NCBI GenBank assembly: GCA_028685755.1
Contig: JAQUDJ010000010.1
Span: 1 to 32,852, forward strand
Source: Eubacteriales bacterium
GTDB lineage: Bacteria; Bacillota; Clostridia; Saccharofermentanales; UBA5734
Direction of reading: 5' to 3'
DNA: 32,852 bases
Shown: piece after piece, positions 17,219 to 27,251 of the stretch
How the letters are laid out: every line of letters begins with the position of its first letter
Numbering within the stretch: position 1 is the stretch's first letter
Program-made: the position numbers and the translations under genes
The notes under the pieces: model-generated
The model's database searches: none
Seen by the model: only the letters and a program-made list of their open reading frames with translations
What the model was told of the DNA's origin: nothing

Positions 17219-17853
17219 TTGCCAACATGAATCGTCAAACAGATGCTCCACCCGCCACGTTTGACATTTTCGTGGTGCGCCACGGAGCAACATTAGCTAA
17301 TGAAAACCGGCTTTATTGCGGCCGTTCTGATCTGGCCCTTTGTGAATCGGGTCGCTCAAACCTAAACAAGCTTAAGTCTTGCTATGATCAAGTTATGATA
17401 ACAACGTGTTATCATAGCGGGCTCAAAAGAACACGCGAAACTGCTGAAATCCTATTCCCAGGGATTCAAACTCAAGAAATAAGTGCGTTAAGCGAGTTTG
17501 ATTTTGGCGATTTTGAACTCCAATCGCATGAGCAGTTAATCCAAAATCCAGAATACCAAAATTGGATAAATGACTTCGAAAATATCGGGTGTCCGAATGG
17601 AGAGCGTTTGCCGCTTTTTATGGAGCGGGTGATCACTGCTTGGCAAGATTTACTCAAAAATCTGGATCAACCCGTCGCAATCGTCACGCATGGTGGCGTC
17701 ATCTCACGACTTATGGATTTTAGCTTTCCTAACATGCGACTTGACTACGAATGGCAACCTGCTTGCGGGGCAGGGTACCGCCTGACGCTCGCCAAAGACT
17801 CAGATGCAGTCCGGGTGATTGCTTTTAACGAGATCTGCGTAGAAGGCGTTTGA
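17215..17853 (+). CDS. histidine phosphatase family protein, likely alpha-ribazole phosphatase (CobC-like)
   Basis: FVVRHGATLANENRLYCGRSDLALCESG; start at 17215 gives an ATGA overlap with the upstream stop. Confidence 0.85.
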   Translation: MIANMNRQTDAPPATFDIFVVRHGATLANENRLYCGRSDLALCESGRSNLNKLKSCYDQVMITTCYHSGLKRTRETAEILFPGIQTQEISALSEFDFGDFELQSHEQLIQNPEYQNWINDFENIGCPNGERLPLFMERVITAWQDLLKNLDQPVAIVTHGGVISRLMDFSFPNMRLDYEWQPACGAGYRLTLAKDSDAVRVIAFNEICVEGV

Positions 17854-18484
17854 TCTGTCGGCCCAAAGTCATTGGCAAGGCTTCAATAGCATCAATTTCA
17901 TTATTTTTAAGCGAATATATTCTGAACTGATAATTCTGCAAGTTAATTTCCTGTCCGACGAATAACTGCTTTTCTTCGCGCGATAAGGCATTCATAATCA
18001 CGTCGCGTACCGAAAGACCTCCGTCTTCGACAGCAAAATGTGTGCCGAGTATCGCATTGGCCTCCTTTAATAGAGTACGGCCTTCAAGAATACAGGCATC
18101 TGGGTTTGATTTTTGAATGAGGTATTTTTTAACAATAAAGAGCGCCGCGATTGCCGCAACACCAAGTAAGATTTCGTTATAACGCGGTTCATCGATAACA
18201 ATTTTCCGAGCAATGACAAAAAGCAACACTTCGATAGTGCTCTCAGGTGTATGTTTTGATATCATTTTAACGAATTCTACCGCGATGATTAGTTCAAAAA
18301 TAACACCCAAATAGGTATGAATATCAAAATCATACTGTCCCTGAATCAGTAATCCGACTGACGCATATAGATTGACAACGACCTCGATGGCAACAATGAC
18401 AACAGCTAGGAGAATTAAAATCGATAGAAGGATTTCAAAATAGCTGGCCGATCTAGAAATACGATTACGCAAATACTGTTTCAT
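17825..18484 (-). CDS. PsiE-like membrane protein
   Basis: Several TM helices; DIHTYLGVIFELIIAVEFVKMI...VLLFVIARKIVID resembles the PsiE family. Start at 18484. Confidence 0.6.
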   Translation of the reverse strand: MKQYLRNRISRSASYFEILLSILILLAVVIVAIEVVVNLYASVGLLIQGQYDFDIHTYLGVIFELIIAVEFVKMISKHTPESTIEVLLFVIARKIVIDEPRYNEILLGVAAIAALFIVKKYLIQKSNPDACILEGRTLLKEANAILGTHFAVEDGGLSVRDVIMNALSREEKQLFVGQEINLQNYQFRIYSLKNNEIDAIEALPMTLGRQIKRLLRRSR

Positions 18485-18578
18485 GATAACCCCCGGTCTT
18501 GATTTGTTGATTAACGAGATGCGTAGGAGCATGACTATAATATTTACGTTATCATAGATTTATAACGAAAACAAAATC

Positions 18579-19148
18579 ATGCAAGTTAAGAAGGTGATTA
18601 CCGTGTTAGACGAAATCCTAAAGTTCAATCAGGCGTTTGTGATGAATCGGTCATTTGAACCCTATGTAACAAGTAAATTGCCGACACGTAAGCTGGCTAT
18701 TTTGACATGCATGGATACCCGATTGACTGAATTACTTCCCGCTGCTTTAGGTGTCAAAAATGGTGATATCAAACTTATTAAAAATGCAGGCGCGATGATA
18801 TCATCGCCTTTTGGCAGTGTGATGCGAAGCTTGATTGTCGCTATTTATGCCCAAGAAGTCGAAGAAATCCTAGTCATCGGCCATCATGATTGTGGCATGC
18901 GCTGTTTTGATAATCAGGCTATCCTTCAAAAAATGAAAAACCACGGAATAACGGAGGAAAAAATCGAATTCCTCCGCTATTGTGGTATTGATTTCGAAAC
19001 TTGGCTTAACGGGTTTGAGGATGTATTTGAATCAGTTCGCTCAAATGTTGATCTAATACTGCATCATCCACTGATTCCCGCGGATGTTAAGGTTTTCGGC
19101 CTGGTTATGGATCCGCATACAGGCCAGCTTGAAGTGGTCAATCAATAG
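18579..19148 (+). CDS. beta-class carbonic anhydrase
   Basis: LAILTCMDTRLTELL, LIKNAGAMI, VIGHHDCGM; alternative GTG start at 18603. Confidence 0.9.
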   Translation: MQVKKVITVLDEILKFNQAFVMNRSFEPYVTSKLPTRKLAILTCMDTRLTELLPAALGVKNGDIKLIKNAGAMISSPFGSVMRSLIVAIYAQEVEEILVIGHHDCGMRCFDNQAILQKMKNHGITEEKIEFLRYCGIDFETWLNGFEDVFESVRSNVDLILHHPLIPADVKVFGLVMDPHTGQLEVVNQ

Positions 19149-20293
19149 CGTAGCATGGCCAGTGCATCGGCATCTTTAGGCAGCTGTTCATGTGCGACAG
19201 TGTATACTTGACCGCCGTTTTGCAGTGTTTTGATTGCCGCAATTTCGAGTAAATCCGTGTGACTAAAATGTTGGTTCTCCGGCGAATTTTCTTGATGTAC
19301 GATTTTATGACTGTGAGGCTCTATTCTGCCGGCGATGATGTGATCTTTGGGGATAAATAATTGGGCAACACGACCACGTTCTGCAACATCGATAATTTGT
19401 CTGATGTTTTCACGTATTCGTTCACTCCCTAAGTGGTTCTGGGCAAGCTCCCAGTCCTTTGCTTGACCGTCCGGCAATTGGGCGCTCACAACCCGCCATG
19501 CGGCACGATTCAACTCGATTTCAGTGAGGTGATCTGGAGATCCAGAAATGTTTTCGGGCATTAGGTAAGGGTTTTTACTCACTTTGCGGAACGTGGCGAA
19601 TAAGTAATCAACACAGGCTACGACTGTAGGCAAATTTTCGGAACGCCAATGTGCCAATACTTTGGTGTCAATTTGCCTTAGATATTCTTCAAGCATGATG
19701 TGGTCACGATCTTTTCGATTATCAAATCCATGATTGACAGCTCCGGCAGAACCCCCGTATTGCTGGCGTTGTTTTTCGAAAGAATAGGTCGAAACAATGC
19801 TTTCTAGCGAGTCAGGCAGATCCGAAACCGGAATCAAAATCAAACGATTTCGGCTTCCGCGGTAGACCCGCACGCCGCTGCGACCAATTGCGAGTAATAA
19901 ATATTCAGCATCTGCTGAGTCGATCTCGAGTAGCTGACGAGTGACAAAATGATTGTCAATTACGACTTGCTCTTGAACCGCATGGTCAAGTGACATCACA
20001 AAGGATGAGTTAGCACTAATAAAAATCGCCAATCCTTCATGCGCATATGCCCAAAAAAGCGGGGCATCGAGTAGTTCTGCAGCTGGACTTAAGATGGCTT
20101 TGATTTCATTTGCTGTTAATTTTTCGCGCCGCAAATGGTCTTCAACCTTTTCGAGAATGGTATTCAAGCGAATCGGTGTTTGATTGACTTCGTTGCCTTC
20201 CCGGAGGATGGGCAGGTAAATCGAAATGGAGGGATATACTGATTCGTTCCAAAGCAGTTGCATGGTGTCACGAGGAATGCGTGCCATAGACAT
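19142..20293 (-). CDS. baeRF-like (bacterial archaeo-eukaryotic release factor-like) family protein
   Basis: SIYLPI..., LLLAIGRSGVRVYRGSRNRL, LDAPLFWAYAHEGLAIFIS; overall pattern resembles baeRF family 3. Start choice tentative. Confidence 0.6.
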   Translation of the reverse strand: MSMARIPRDTMQLLWNESVYPSISIYLPILREGNEVNQTPIRLNTILEKVEDHLRREKLTANEIKAILSPAAELLDAPLFWAYAHEGLAIFISANSSFVMSLDHAVQEQVVIDNHFVTRQLLEIDSADAEYLLLAIGRSGVRVYRGSRNRLILIPVSDLPDSLESIVSTYSFEKQRQQYGGSAGAVNHGFDNRKDRDHIMLEEYLRQIDTKVLAHWRSENLPTVVACVDYLFATFRKVSKNPYLMPENISGSPDHLTEIELNRAAWRVVSAQLPDGQAKDWELAQNHLGSERIRENIRQIIDVAERGRVAQLFIPKDHIIAGRIEPHSHKIVHQENSPENQHFSHTDLLEIAAIKTLQNGGQVYTVAHEQLPKDADALAMLRY

Positions 20294-20510
20294 CATCTCC
20301 AATCTGTTGACACAGCAATGGGGCTCAATTTCATTATACTGCGCAGACAATCAATCTTCTGAAATCATCTTAGATATTAGCGCCAAATATTATTTGAAAG
20401 GTTGTCATTTTAATGTTAAATTTGACAAGAGAGGGTATTCCTCATCGCAAAATATTTAAACCTTTCGCAGATGTATAATAGAGTAGTAAAGGTTTAAAAG
20501 GAGGTAAACT

Positions 20511-21947
20511 ATGGCCAAAATTCTTATTGTCGGTGCTGGTTTTGCCGGACATTTTGGAGCCATGACATTGGCAGACCAGCTTAAACGCAAAGGGCTGGCT
20601 AAACAACATGAAATTACAGTTATTAATCGCGGTCCCAATTTCAATTACATTCCTTCGTTGATTTGGGTAGGCATTGGACAGATGGCCCCTCAAAAAATGC
20701 AATTTGACCTCGCAAAAGTCTACAAAAAGCTTGGAATCAAATTTCATGTTGGCAAAGTGTTTGAAATCCATCCGGATGAACAATATGCCTTGATGGAAAC
20801 TGACAGCGATAAAAAGATTAAGCTTGATTACGATTATTTAATGATGGCGACTGGACCGTTGCTAAACTTTCCAGCTACACCTGGACTTGGCCCAGACAAC
20901 GGTGGATTTACCAATTCTGTATGCACACCACCGCACGCGGTCCATGCAGCTGAAAATTATTTAAAACTCGTTGATAAGCTTGAAAAAGGTGAAGCTGCAG
21001 ACGTGATTATTGGCACCGGACATGGAACATGCACCTGTCAAGGTGCCGCACTCGAATATCTCTTTAATGTCCATAACGATCTCAAAAAACGTGGCCTGCG
21101 CGACCTTGTCAATTTGACTTGGTTGTCTAATGAACCGGCACTTGGGGATATGGGAATCAGCGGCGTTGAGGTTCAAACGGGCAACGGAATCATGGATTCT
21201 GCTGAATTTGTCCAAGGTCTTTTCGAAGGTTACAAGATCAACTGGCAGATTCGGAGCCATGTGAATAAAATTGAGGCTGATACGGTTCATTACGAAACCG
21301 TCGAAGGCGACTTAAACTCCAAACACTTTGACTTTGCTATGCTCTTACCACCGTTCAAAGGGCAGCCGATCAGTTATATCGCTGCAGATGGCAGTGATAT
21401 AACCAGCACGGTTTGCAACCCCGCTGGTTTTGTCAAAGTAGATGCAGTCTATGGCAAAGCGTACGCAGATCTTGATGGACCAGACTGGCCCAAAACCTAT
21501 CAATCCAGTCAATATAAGAATATCTATTCGGCAGGGATTGCCTTTGCTCCTCCAGGGCCGCTTTCTAAACCAAGTACATCACCAAATGGCACAGTCATTG
21601 CCCCTGCACCGCCACGCACCGGATATACCTCTGAACTCTGTGGACACGCCGCAGCACTCAATATCGTTGATATGATCGAGGGTAAGTCTCCATCACATTC
21701 AGGCTCAATGGCAGAAACCCCAGGTCTTTGCGTTGCATCCATGAATAAATCAGCAGTGACGGGCAATGCCATGGTTATTGGCCTTTTCCCGATGGCGAGA
21801 AACCGCGCAAAATATCCAGGTTACGGCCGAGATCTGAAAGCCAGCATGATCGATATTGGTTTGTCCGGTTCCTGGTTCAAACTCTTTCTGCACTACGCCT
21901 TTATGCACAAACTCCAAGCCCGTCCGTTCTGGCGGATGATTCCATAG
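20511..21947 (+). CDS. FAD-dependent oxidoreductase, sulfide:quinone oxidoreductase-like
   Basis: KILIVGAGFAGHFGA Rossmann motif, NYIPSLIWVGIG, conserved-type Cys in NSVCTPPH, GTCTCQGAALEYLF and STVCNPAGF. Confidence 0.85.
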   Translation: MAKILIVGAGFAGHFGAMTLADQLKRKGLAKQHEITVINRGPNFNYIPSLIWVGIGQMAPQKMQFDLAKVYKKLGIKFHVGKVFEIHPDEQYALMETDSDKKIKLDYDYLMMATGPLLNFPATPGLGPDNGGFTNSVCTPPHAVHAAENYLKLVDKLEKGEAADVIIGTGHGTCTCQGAALEYLFNVHNDLKKRGLRDLVNLTWLSNEPALGDMGISGVEVQTGNGIMDSAEFVQGLFEGYKINWQIRSHVNKIEADTVHYETVEGDLNSKHFDFAMLLPPFKGQPISYIAADGSDITSTVCNPAGFVKVDAVYGKAYADLDGPDWPKTYQSSQYKNIYSAGIAFAPPGPLSKPSTSPNGTVIAPAPPRTGYTSELCGHAAALNIVDMIEGKSPSHSGSMAETPGLCVASMNKSAVTGNAMVIGLFPMARNRAKYPGYGRDLKASMIDIGLSGSWFKLFLHYAFMHKLQARPFWRMIP

Positions 21948-21978
21948 ATCGATTTAAAGAGTGAGAAGGAGCACATAG

Positions 21979-22092
21979 ATGAAATACGTATTGACAAAGA
22001 GCGAACAAGCCAAGCAAGCCAACATATTGTACCAATTCGGTAAATTCATCCTGTTGAGTATCAAATTTGTCAAACTCGTAGGCAAACATTAA
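21979..22092 (+). CDS. 37-aa small ORF downstream of the SQR-like gene
   Basis: AGGAG RBS then MKYVLTKSEQAKQANILYQFGKFILLSIKFVKLVGKH*; directly followed by a terminator. Not in the supplied ORF track (too short). Confidence 0.6.
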   Translation: MKYVLTKSEQAKQANILYQFGKFILLSIKFVKLVGKH

Positions 22093-22110
22093 TATTTTAA
22101 AGCTTAATTC

Positions 22111-22155
22111 GTGGGTCATGTGCTGGGAAACCAACACTTGACCCACTCTTTTTAG
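22111..22155 (+). terminator. rho-independent terminator after SQR-like gene and small ORF
   Basis: GTGGGTCA...TGACCCAC long stem followed by TCTTTTT. Confidence 0.85.
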
Positions 22156-22218
22156 GGCTGAGAATTGACATAAATATATTTAAGAATTATTCTTAATAAT
22201 ATCAAGGAGGACAAAATC

Positions 22219-22812
22219 ATGGGAAAACTCGCAGGAACGAAAACACAAGAAAATTTGATGAAAGCCTTCGCCGGTGAATCACAGGCGCGCAATCGCTATA
22301 CGTATTTTGCTTCAGCCGCTAGTAAAGAAGGCTATAAGCAAATCGAAGCCATTTTTATTGAAACAGCAGATAACGAGAAGGAACACGCCAAAGTCTTTTA
22401 TAAACATCTTGTTGCCGGCCTTGATGCTGCAGAAGCGGTACCAGTTGAAATTACCGCAATTTATCCGGTAGCATTAGGCAATACGCAGCAAAATTTAGTA
22501 TCCGCAGCAGCCGGTGAAAATGAAGAATGGACCGTCCTCTACCGAGAATTTGCTGATGTTGCTGAATCTGAAGGGTTCAAAGACGTAGCCTTTAGTTTCC
22601 GTAAAATTAGTGAAGTCGAAAAAGAACATGAGGAACGGTATCTTGCACTTGCTAATAATATTGCACAAGGGACTGTCTTTACAAAGACCGAATCAACCTT
22701 CTGGAAATGTCGTAATTGCGGGTACATTTTTGAAGGCACAAGCGCACCCGAATCTTGCCCGGCTTGCAAACATCCCAAAGCCCACTTTGAAGTTCAAAGC
22801 AAAAATTACTAA
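22219..22812 (+). CDS. rubrerythrin
   Basis: [34 protein letters not shown], rubredoxin-like [27 protein letters not shown]. Confidence 0.96.
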   Translation: MGKLAGTKTQENLMKAFAGESQARNRYTYFASAASKEGYKQIEAIFIETADNEKEHAKVFYKHLVAGLDAAEAVPVEITAIYPVALGNTQQNLVSAAAGENEEWTVLYREFADVAESEGFKDVAFSFRKISEVEKEHEERYLALANNIAQGTVFTKTESTFWKCRNCGYIFEGTSAPESCPACKHPKAHFEVQSKNY

Positions 22813-22841
22813 GTAAGACAGCCTAGTGTAAGTATAAAATC

Positions 22842-22872
22842 AAAAGGGGCAGCCGTGGCTGCCCCTTTTTTT
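22842..22872 (+). terminator. rho-independent terminator
   Basis: AAAAGGGGCAGCCGTGGCTGCCCCTTTTTTT. Confidence 0.92.
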
Positions 22873-22905
22873 GTCAGCAAAATAATGAACCCTTCAGCGG
22901 ACCTG

Positions 22906-23703
22906 TCACGTGAATAACTGCATCATTAAAATCGGTAGATTAACGCAACGAACGCCTAAGAATAAGAAGGTCCAGCCAATCAAATAGACGATTTCAATAA
23001 TGCCAAATTTCAAAATACCACCGGTATGAAATTTTCCCTGATAACCTCGAATAACCATCGATTGATAAACACGTTGCGCTCGACCATACGTGCGAATTAG
23101 AAGTTGACCACTGATCACACCCCAATAATCATGGCGCAGTCCTTTTTGCGCAGGTGCTCGCAAAAAATATGCCCGCATCATATGAGAAAGTTCTTCAGCC
23201 AAAACAGTAATGTAGCGAAAAGTGAGCAGAAATTGCAAAGCAAATAACTTAGGAAGCCGAAGTAGTTGAAGCGCTACGGTTATTTTTTCGACACTTGTCG
23301 TCATGATCAGCAAAAAACTCGCGGATAAGGTCAGAACCGATTTAATTAACAACGAGATGAGCATAACCTGACCACGGGAGATGGTCCAGAAACCCCAAGA
23401 TATCGGCGTTTGATCAAAGATTGAATTGATTAAGCCAATTGAAAGGATAAAGGGCTCAATCCAAAGAATTCGTTTGACGAGAACATGTAGTTTTATGTCC
23501 GCTAAAACAAGGATGATAACTGGATAAAAAAACAAGGGAAGTAAGGAAATCGTTTCTGTAGCTGGAAATGATACAACAATAATCAAGAAAATGAGTGTAA
23601 TCAGCAATTTTGCCAAAGGGTGCAGCCGATGTATCACGGAATCTTGTCGAGCTAATTGATCAAGCAACCGTATTTGATACATCGAACTGGCTATTTTTTG
23701 CAC
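22906..23703 (-). CDS. CbiQ/EcfT-like energy-coupling factor transmembrane protein
   Basis: LDQLARQDSVIHRLHPLAKLLITLIFLI, LRLPKLFALQFLLTFRYITVL, MVIRGYQGKF. Confidence 0.85.
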   Translation of the reverse strand: MQKIASSMYQIRLLDQLARQDSVIHRLHPLAKLLITLIFLIIVVSFPATETISLLPLFFYPVIILVLADIKLHVLVKRILWIEPFILSIGLINSIFDQTPISWGFWTISRGQVMLISLLIKSVLTLSASFLLIMTTSVEKITVALQLLRLPKLFALQFLLTFRYITVLAEELSHMMRAYFLRAPAQKGLRHDYWGVISGQLLIRTYGRAQRVYQSMVIRGYQGKFHTGGILKFGIIEIVYLIGWTFLFLGVRCVNLPILMMQLFT

Positions 23704-23843
23704 GCCGTTTACACTCCGCTTCCAAATAAGATTATTTTATTGTATCACGGGCGATTCACACAGAACGTTGCGAAGTTCCTGACAATTTCATCACATTTGC
23801 GGCATATGCTTAAAACAACAAATCAATTATAAAGGAAGTAATC

Positions 23844-24683
23844 ATGATCAAGAAAAAGTTTAATTATCGTTTGCTTGTGCAAATCTTTTTCTTCACATTG
23901 ATCGCCTATTATGCAATGGCGAAATCACTAGCTGAGGCAGGCATAACCTTATCGTGGCTTGTCTTGCCGGATATTTCTCTTCATACACTTTGTCCTTTTG
24001 GTGGAGTGGCAACACTTTATTCACTGCTAACGGCAGGCGAACTCGTGCGCCAGATTCACTTTTCAGCGGTTGTCCTTGCTGGCATAATTGTTGTCTTGTC
24101 AATTTTTCTCGGCCCAATTTTCTGCGGCTGGGTCTGTCCGTTGGGCTCCGTCCAAGATTGGATCAGTCATGTGGGTCATAAGATTTTCAAATGGCGATAT
24201 AATGCAATGATTCCAAAAAAAATTGATTTTAGCTTGCGATATGCACGTTACCTCGTACTAGCTTGGGTAATTTATGTGACCGCTGTGACCGGTCAACTGA
24301 TCTTTTCTGATTATGATCCCTACTACGCATTATTTCATTTTTGGACAGGCGAAGTTGCACCCATTGGCTTAGGCATTCTCATCGTAACATCACTCCTGTC
24401 GTTGATCATCGCACGCCCGTGGTGCAAATATGCCTGTCCATATGGCGCGGTCCTTGGCCTTTTTAATAAAATCAAAATTTTTGGGCTTAAACGCCAGGTC
24501 CACACGTGCATTTCCTGCAATCGTTGCAACAAAGCATGCCCAATGAATCTTGACATTGCACATGCAAATTCAGTTCGAGATACCCAATGTATTAGTTGCA
24601 TGGAATGTACCTCGGACAATTCATGTCCAATCCCTCAGACCGTTGTAGTAGTAGTTGGATCAGTTAAAAAGGAAGGTAAATAA
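23844..24683 (+). CDS. NapH-like 4Fe-4S polyferredoxin membrane protein
   Basis: GPIFCGWVCPLGSVQDW, PWCKYACPYGAVLGLF, CISCNRCNKACP, CISCMECTSDNSCP. Confidence 0.88.
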   Translation: MIKKKFNYRLLVQIFFFTLIAYYAMAKSLAEAGITLSWLVLPDISLHTLCPFGGVATLYSLLTAGELVRQIHFSAVVLAGIIVVLSIFLGPIFCGWVCPLGSVQDWISHVGHKIFKWRYNAMIPKKIDFSLRYARYLVLAWVIYVTAVTGQLIFSDYDPYYALFHFWTGEVAPIGLGILIVTSLLSLIIARPWCKYACPYGAVLGLFNKIKIFGLKRQVHTCISCNRCNKACPMNLDIAHANSVRDTQCISCMECTSDNSCPIPQTVVVVVGSVKKEGK

Positions 24684-24684
24684 A

Positions 24685-25209
24685 ATGAAATTACAACTTA
24701 AAGCGTGGTCAATGCCCATACTTATCGTCATAATCATTTTTGGTGGAATTGCGATTGCCCAATGGGGTGGCTATTGGGAAACCACCTCAGAAGGTGGTGG
24801 CGGTAATGGTGGCGGTCGAGGGCGCGGTGAAGTGAGTGAATCAGAGGTAGCTGATTATGAGCCCGGCGATATTCGCGGGAGTTACACGTTTGATGACGTA
24901 TCTTCAATATTTAATATCGACCCCAAAATTCTGCTTTCTGCATTTGGTTTGCCGACAGATCTTGATCCGGTGTCAATTCGAACAGGTGATCTCGAATCCT
25001 ATTACGAGGGTAGCGGCGTTGAAGTTGGTAATGGATCGGTAAAAATTTTCGTTGGGCTTTACAAAGATTTACCCGTTGATTTGGATTTAGACTCATATTT
25101 GCCGACATCAGCTGTCGCCTTAATCAAAGCAGCAAATTCGAATTTAGCGGTGGAGCAAGAAGCTTATTTGCTCAGCAATAAGATCGATTTCATACCGGTC
25201 ATTGAATAA
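24685..25209 (+). CDS. membrane-anchored protein with Gly-rich linker, partner of NapH-like gene
   Basis: N-terminal TM, GGGGNGGGRGRGE linker, then a soluble domain; start one base after the upstream stop. Confidence 0.65.
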   Translation: MKLQLKAWSMPILIVIIIFGGIAIAQWGGYWETTSEGGGGNGGGRGRGEVSESEVADYEPGDIRGSYTFDDVSSIFNIDPKILLSAFGLPTDLDPVSIRTGDLESYYEGSGVEVGNGSVKIFVGLYKDLPVDLDLDSYLPTSAVALIKAANSNLAVEQEAYLLSNKIDFIPVIE

Positions 25210-25227
25210 AATGATTTAAAATCAGGA

Positions 25228-25884
25228 TTATTTTCGCTTGGTGTAGGTGATTGCGTTAGATTTACAGACCGTCTGGCATGTGCCGCATACAAGGCACTCG
25301 CCCGTATTGATGCGATAAGGCTTTATCGCAGTTTGTGCGTCTGCCCTCGAAATGGTTTTTGTCGGACAAGCCCTAGCACAAGCGCCACATTGAACACAGG
25401 CCGATTCGTTAATCTTCATACCGGCTATTGCTGTTTTAGCGGGAAAACGAAGGATCGCACCGTATGGGCAAAGGTAACGGTGCCAGAGTAATTCAGGGTA
25501 AAAGAACGTTAAAATAATTCCAGCAAAAAACAAGATGGGCATGATTGGCAAAGTCAAATGATTTTTTTGACTTATAACGGCAACTGCCACAAATAAAATT
25601 AAGATGATCGTCCTCACCCAGGGGTTTTTCAACCAAGATGGGATAGGGCGGTCTTTTATTTTCAATTTCTTTTTAGCAACCGTTGTCCAACGCAGGACCG
25701 TATTGATCGGACAGATCCAGCCACAATATAAACGACTAAATACAAATGAAGCAATAACCCCACCAACAAAAAAGCCCATCCAGAGCTGAATTTTACCCAG
25801 TGCGATCAGTGCGATAAAAAGGATTAGCATCAATAATTGCAGGGCTGTTTGTAGCGCGCGTTTAATAAAAAGTGTACGTTTCAC
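25228..25884 (-). CDS. 4Fe-4S polyferredoxin membrane protein (NapH-like, second copy)
   Basis: LYCGWICPINTVLRW, RYLCPYGAILRFP, CVQCGACARACP, CLVCGTCQTVCK. Confidence 0.87.
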   Translation of the reverse strand: MKRTLFIKRALQTALQLLMLILFIALIALGKIQLWMGFFVGGVIASFVFSRLYCGWICPINTVLRWTTVAKKKLKIKDRPIPSWLKNPWVRTIILILFVAVAVISQKNHLTLPIMPILFFAGIILTFFYPELLWHRYLCPYGAILRFPAKTAIAGMKINESACVQCGACARACPTKTISRADAQTAIKPYRINTGECLVCGTCQTVCKSNAITYTKRK

Positions 25885-26114
25885 AGGCTTTAACTCCTTT
25901 GCGTGTCTAGTGCCGTTAGTATAAATTCATTCATCAATTCAGTAAGTTACCAAGGCTACTAATATCGGAATAATTTACATTGTTCTAACAAATAAATTTG
26001 GCATTTACGTGTGTATGGTATGAAAGGGTGATAAAATATAATCGTTTGCGAATCTGATATTTACCCAATCAATATATTATTCGAACTTTTGCCTAACGAA
26101 ATGAGGTACCAAGA

Positions 26115-27152
26115 ATGGTTTTATCCACTGCGATGGTCGTCAGCATTGTTCTGGTCTTGGCTGTAATTTTCGTCAATGGCTGGACTGATGCACCTAATGC
26201 GATTGCAACAGCCGTTTCAACACGATGCCTTACCCCGCGTGTAGCGATCATTGTCGCAGTTGTTTTTAATATGTTAGGTACTGCGGTCATGACAATACTG
26301 AATGCGAAGGTTGCTGAAACAATCAGCAAGATGGTCAGCTTTGAAGCTGCATCAGAACTTCAACCGAATGCCCCTCTGATCGTTTTGGCTGCATCTTTAG
26401 CCGCAATAGTCATATGGGCAACCGTCGCGTGGTACTTTGGCATTCCGACAAGTGAAAGCCATGCATTGATCGCAGGCATCACGGGGGGCGCTTTGGCCCT
26501 CGGCAATGGCTTCTCAGCTATCAATATGGGCGAATGGAAGAAAGTCTTCTATGGCCTTGGGATCTCATCCGTTTTAGGCTTTTTCAGTGGCTATGCACTT
26601 GTCCATCTGATCACTTTCTTGTTTAAACATGTCAAACGTGTCACCGCAAATCGCTTCTTTACCGGAGGTCAGATTTTTGGGGCAAGTTGGATGGCTTTTA
26701 TGCACGGGGCTCAAGATGGCCAGAAATTTATGGGCGTCTTCATGCTTGCACTTTTCTTGAATAACGCTGCCTCTAAAACAACAGAAGGTACATTTAAAGT
26801 GCAGTGGTGGCTGATCATCCTGACTTCACTTGTCATGGGCTTTGGCACGTCCGTTGGCGGCTGGCGCATAATCAAGGCTGTTGGCATGGATATGGTCAAG
26901 CTCGAAAAATACCAAGGCTTTGCGGCTGATGTCGCAGCAGCAGGCTGTTTGCTACTATCCTCAGTGACAGGTATTCCGGTCAGTACAACCCACACAAAAA
27001 CAACCGCGATTATGGGTGTCGGCAGTGCTCGCCGCATTTCATCAGTCAATTGGGGTGTTGTTAAGGATATGGTCCTAGCTTGGGTCTTAACTTTCCCAGG
27101 TTGCGGGTTGATTGGTTATGTGATGGCAAAGTTAGCCTTGCTGATTTTCTAA
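26115..27152 (+). CDS. PiT-family inorganic phosphate transporter
   Basis: FVNGWTDAPNAIATAVSTR and GIPVSTTHTKTTAIMGVG signature repeats. Confidence 0.93.
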   Translation: MVLSTAMVVSIVLVLAVIFVNGWTDAPNAIATAVSTRCLTPRVAIIVAVVFNMLGTAVMTILNAKVAETISKMVSFEAASELQPNAPLIVLAASLAAIVIWATVAWYFGIPTSESHALIAGITGGALALGNGFSAINMGEWKKVFYGLGISSVLGFFSGYALVHLITFLFKHVKRVTANRFFTGGQIFGASWMAFMHGAQDGQKFMGVFMLALFLNNAASKTTEGTFKVQWWLIILTSLVMGFGTSVGGWRIIKAVGMDMVKLEKYQGFAADVAAAGCLLLSSVTGIPVSTTHTKTTAIMGVGSARRISSVNWGVVKDMVLAWVLTFPGCGLIGYVMAKLALLIF

Positions 27153-27251
27153 AAAGCTCGACTTAGCCCACTCAATATGACCCTGTAAAAATGAATTCAC
27201 TAATTGTGTTGATTACAATGAATAAGCATTGATGATTTAAAGGAGAATAAG

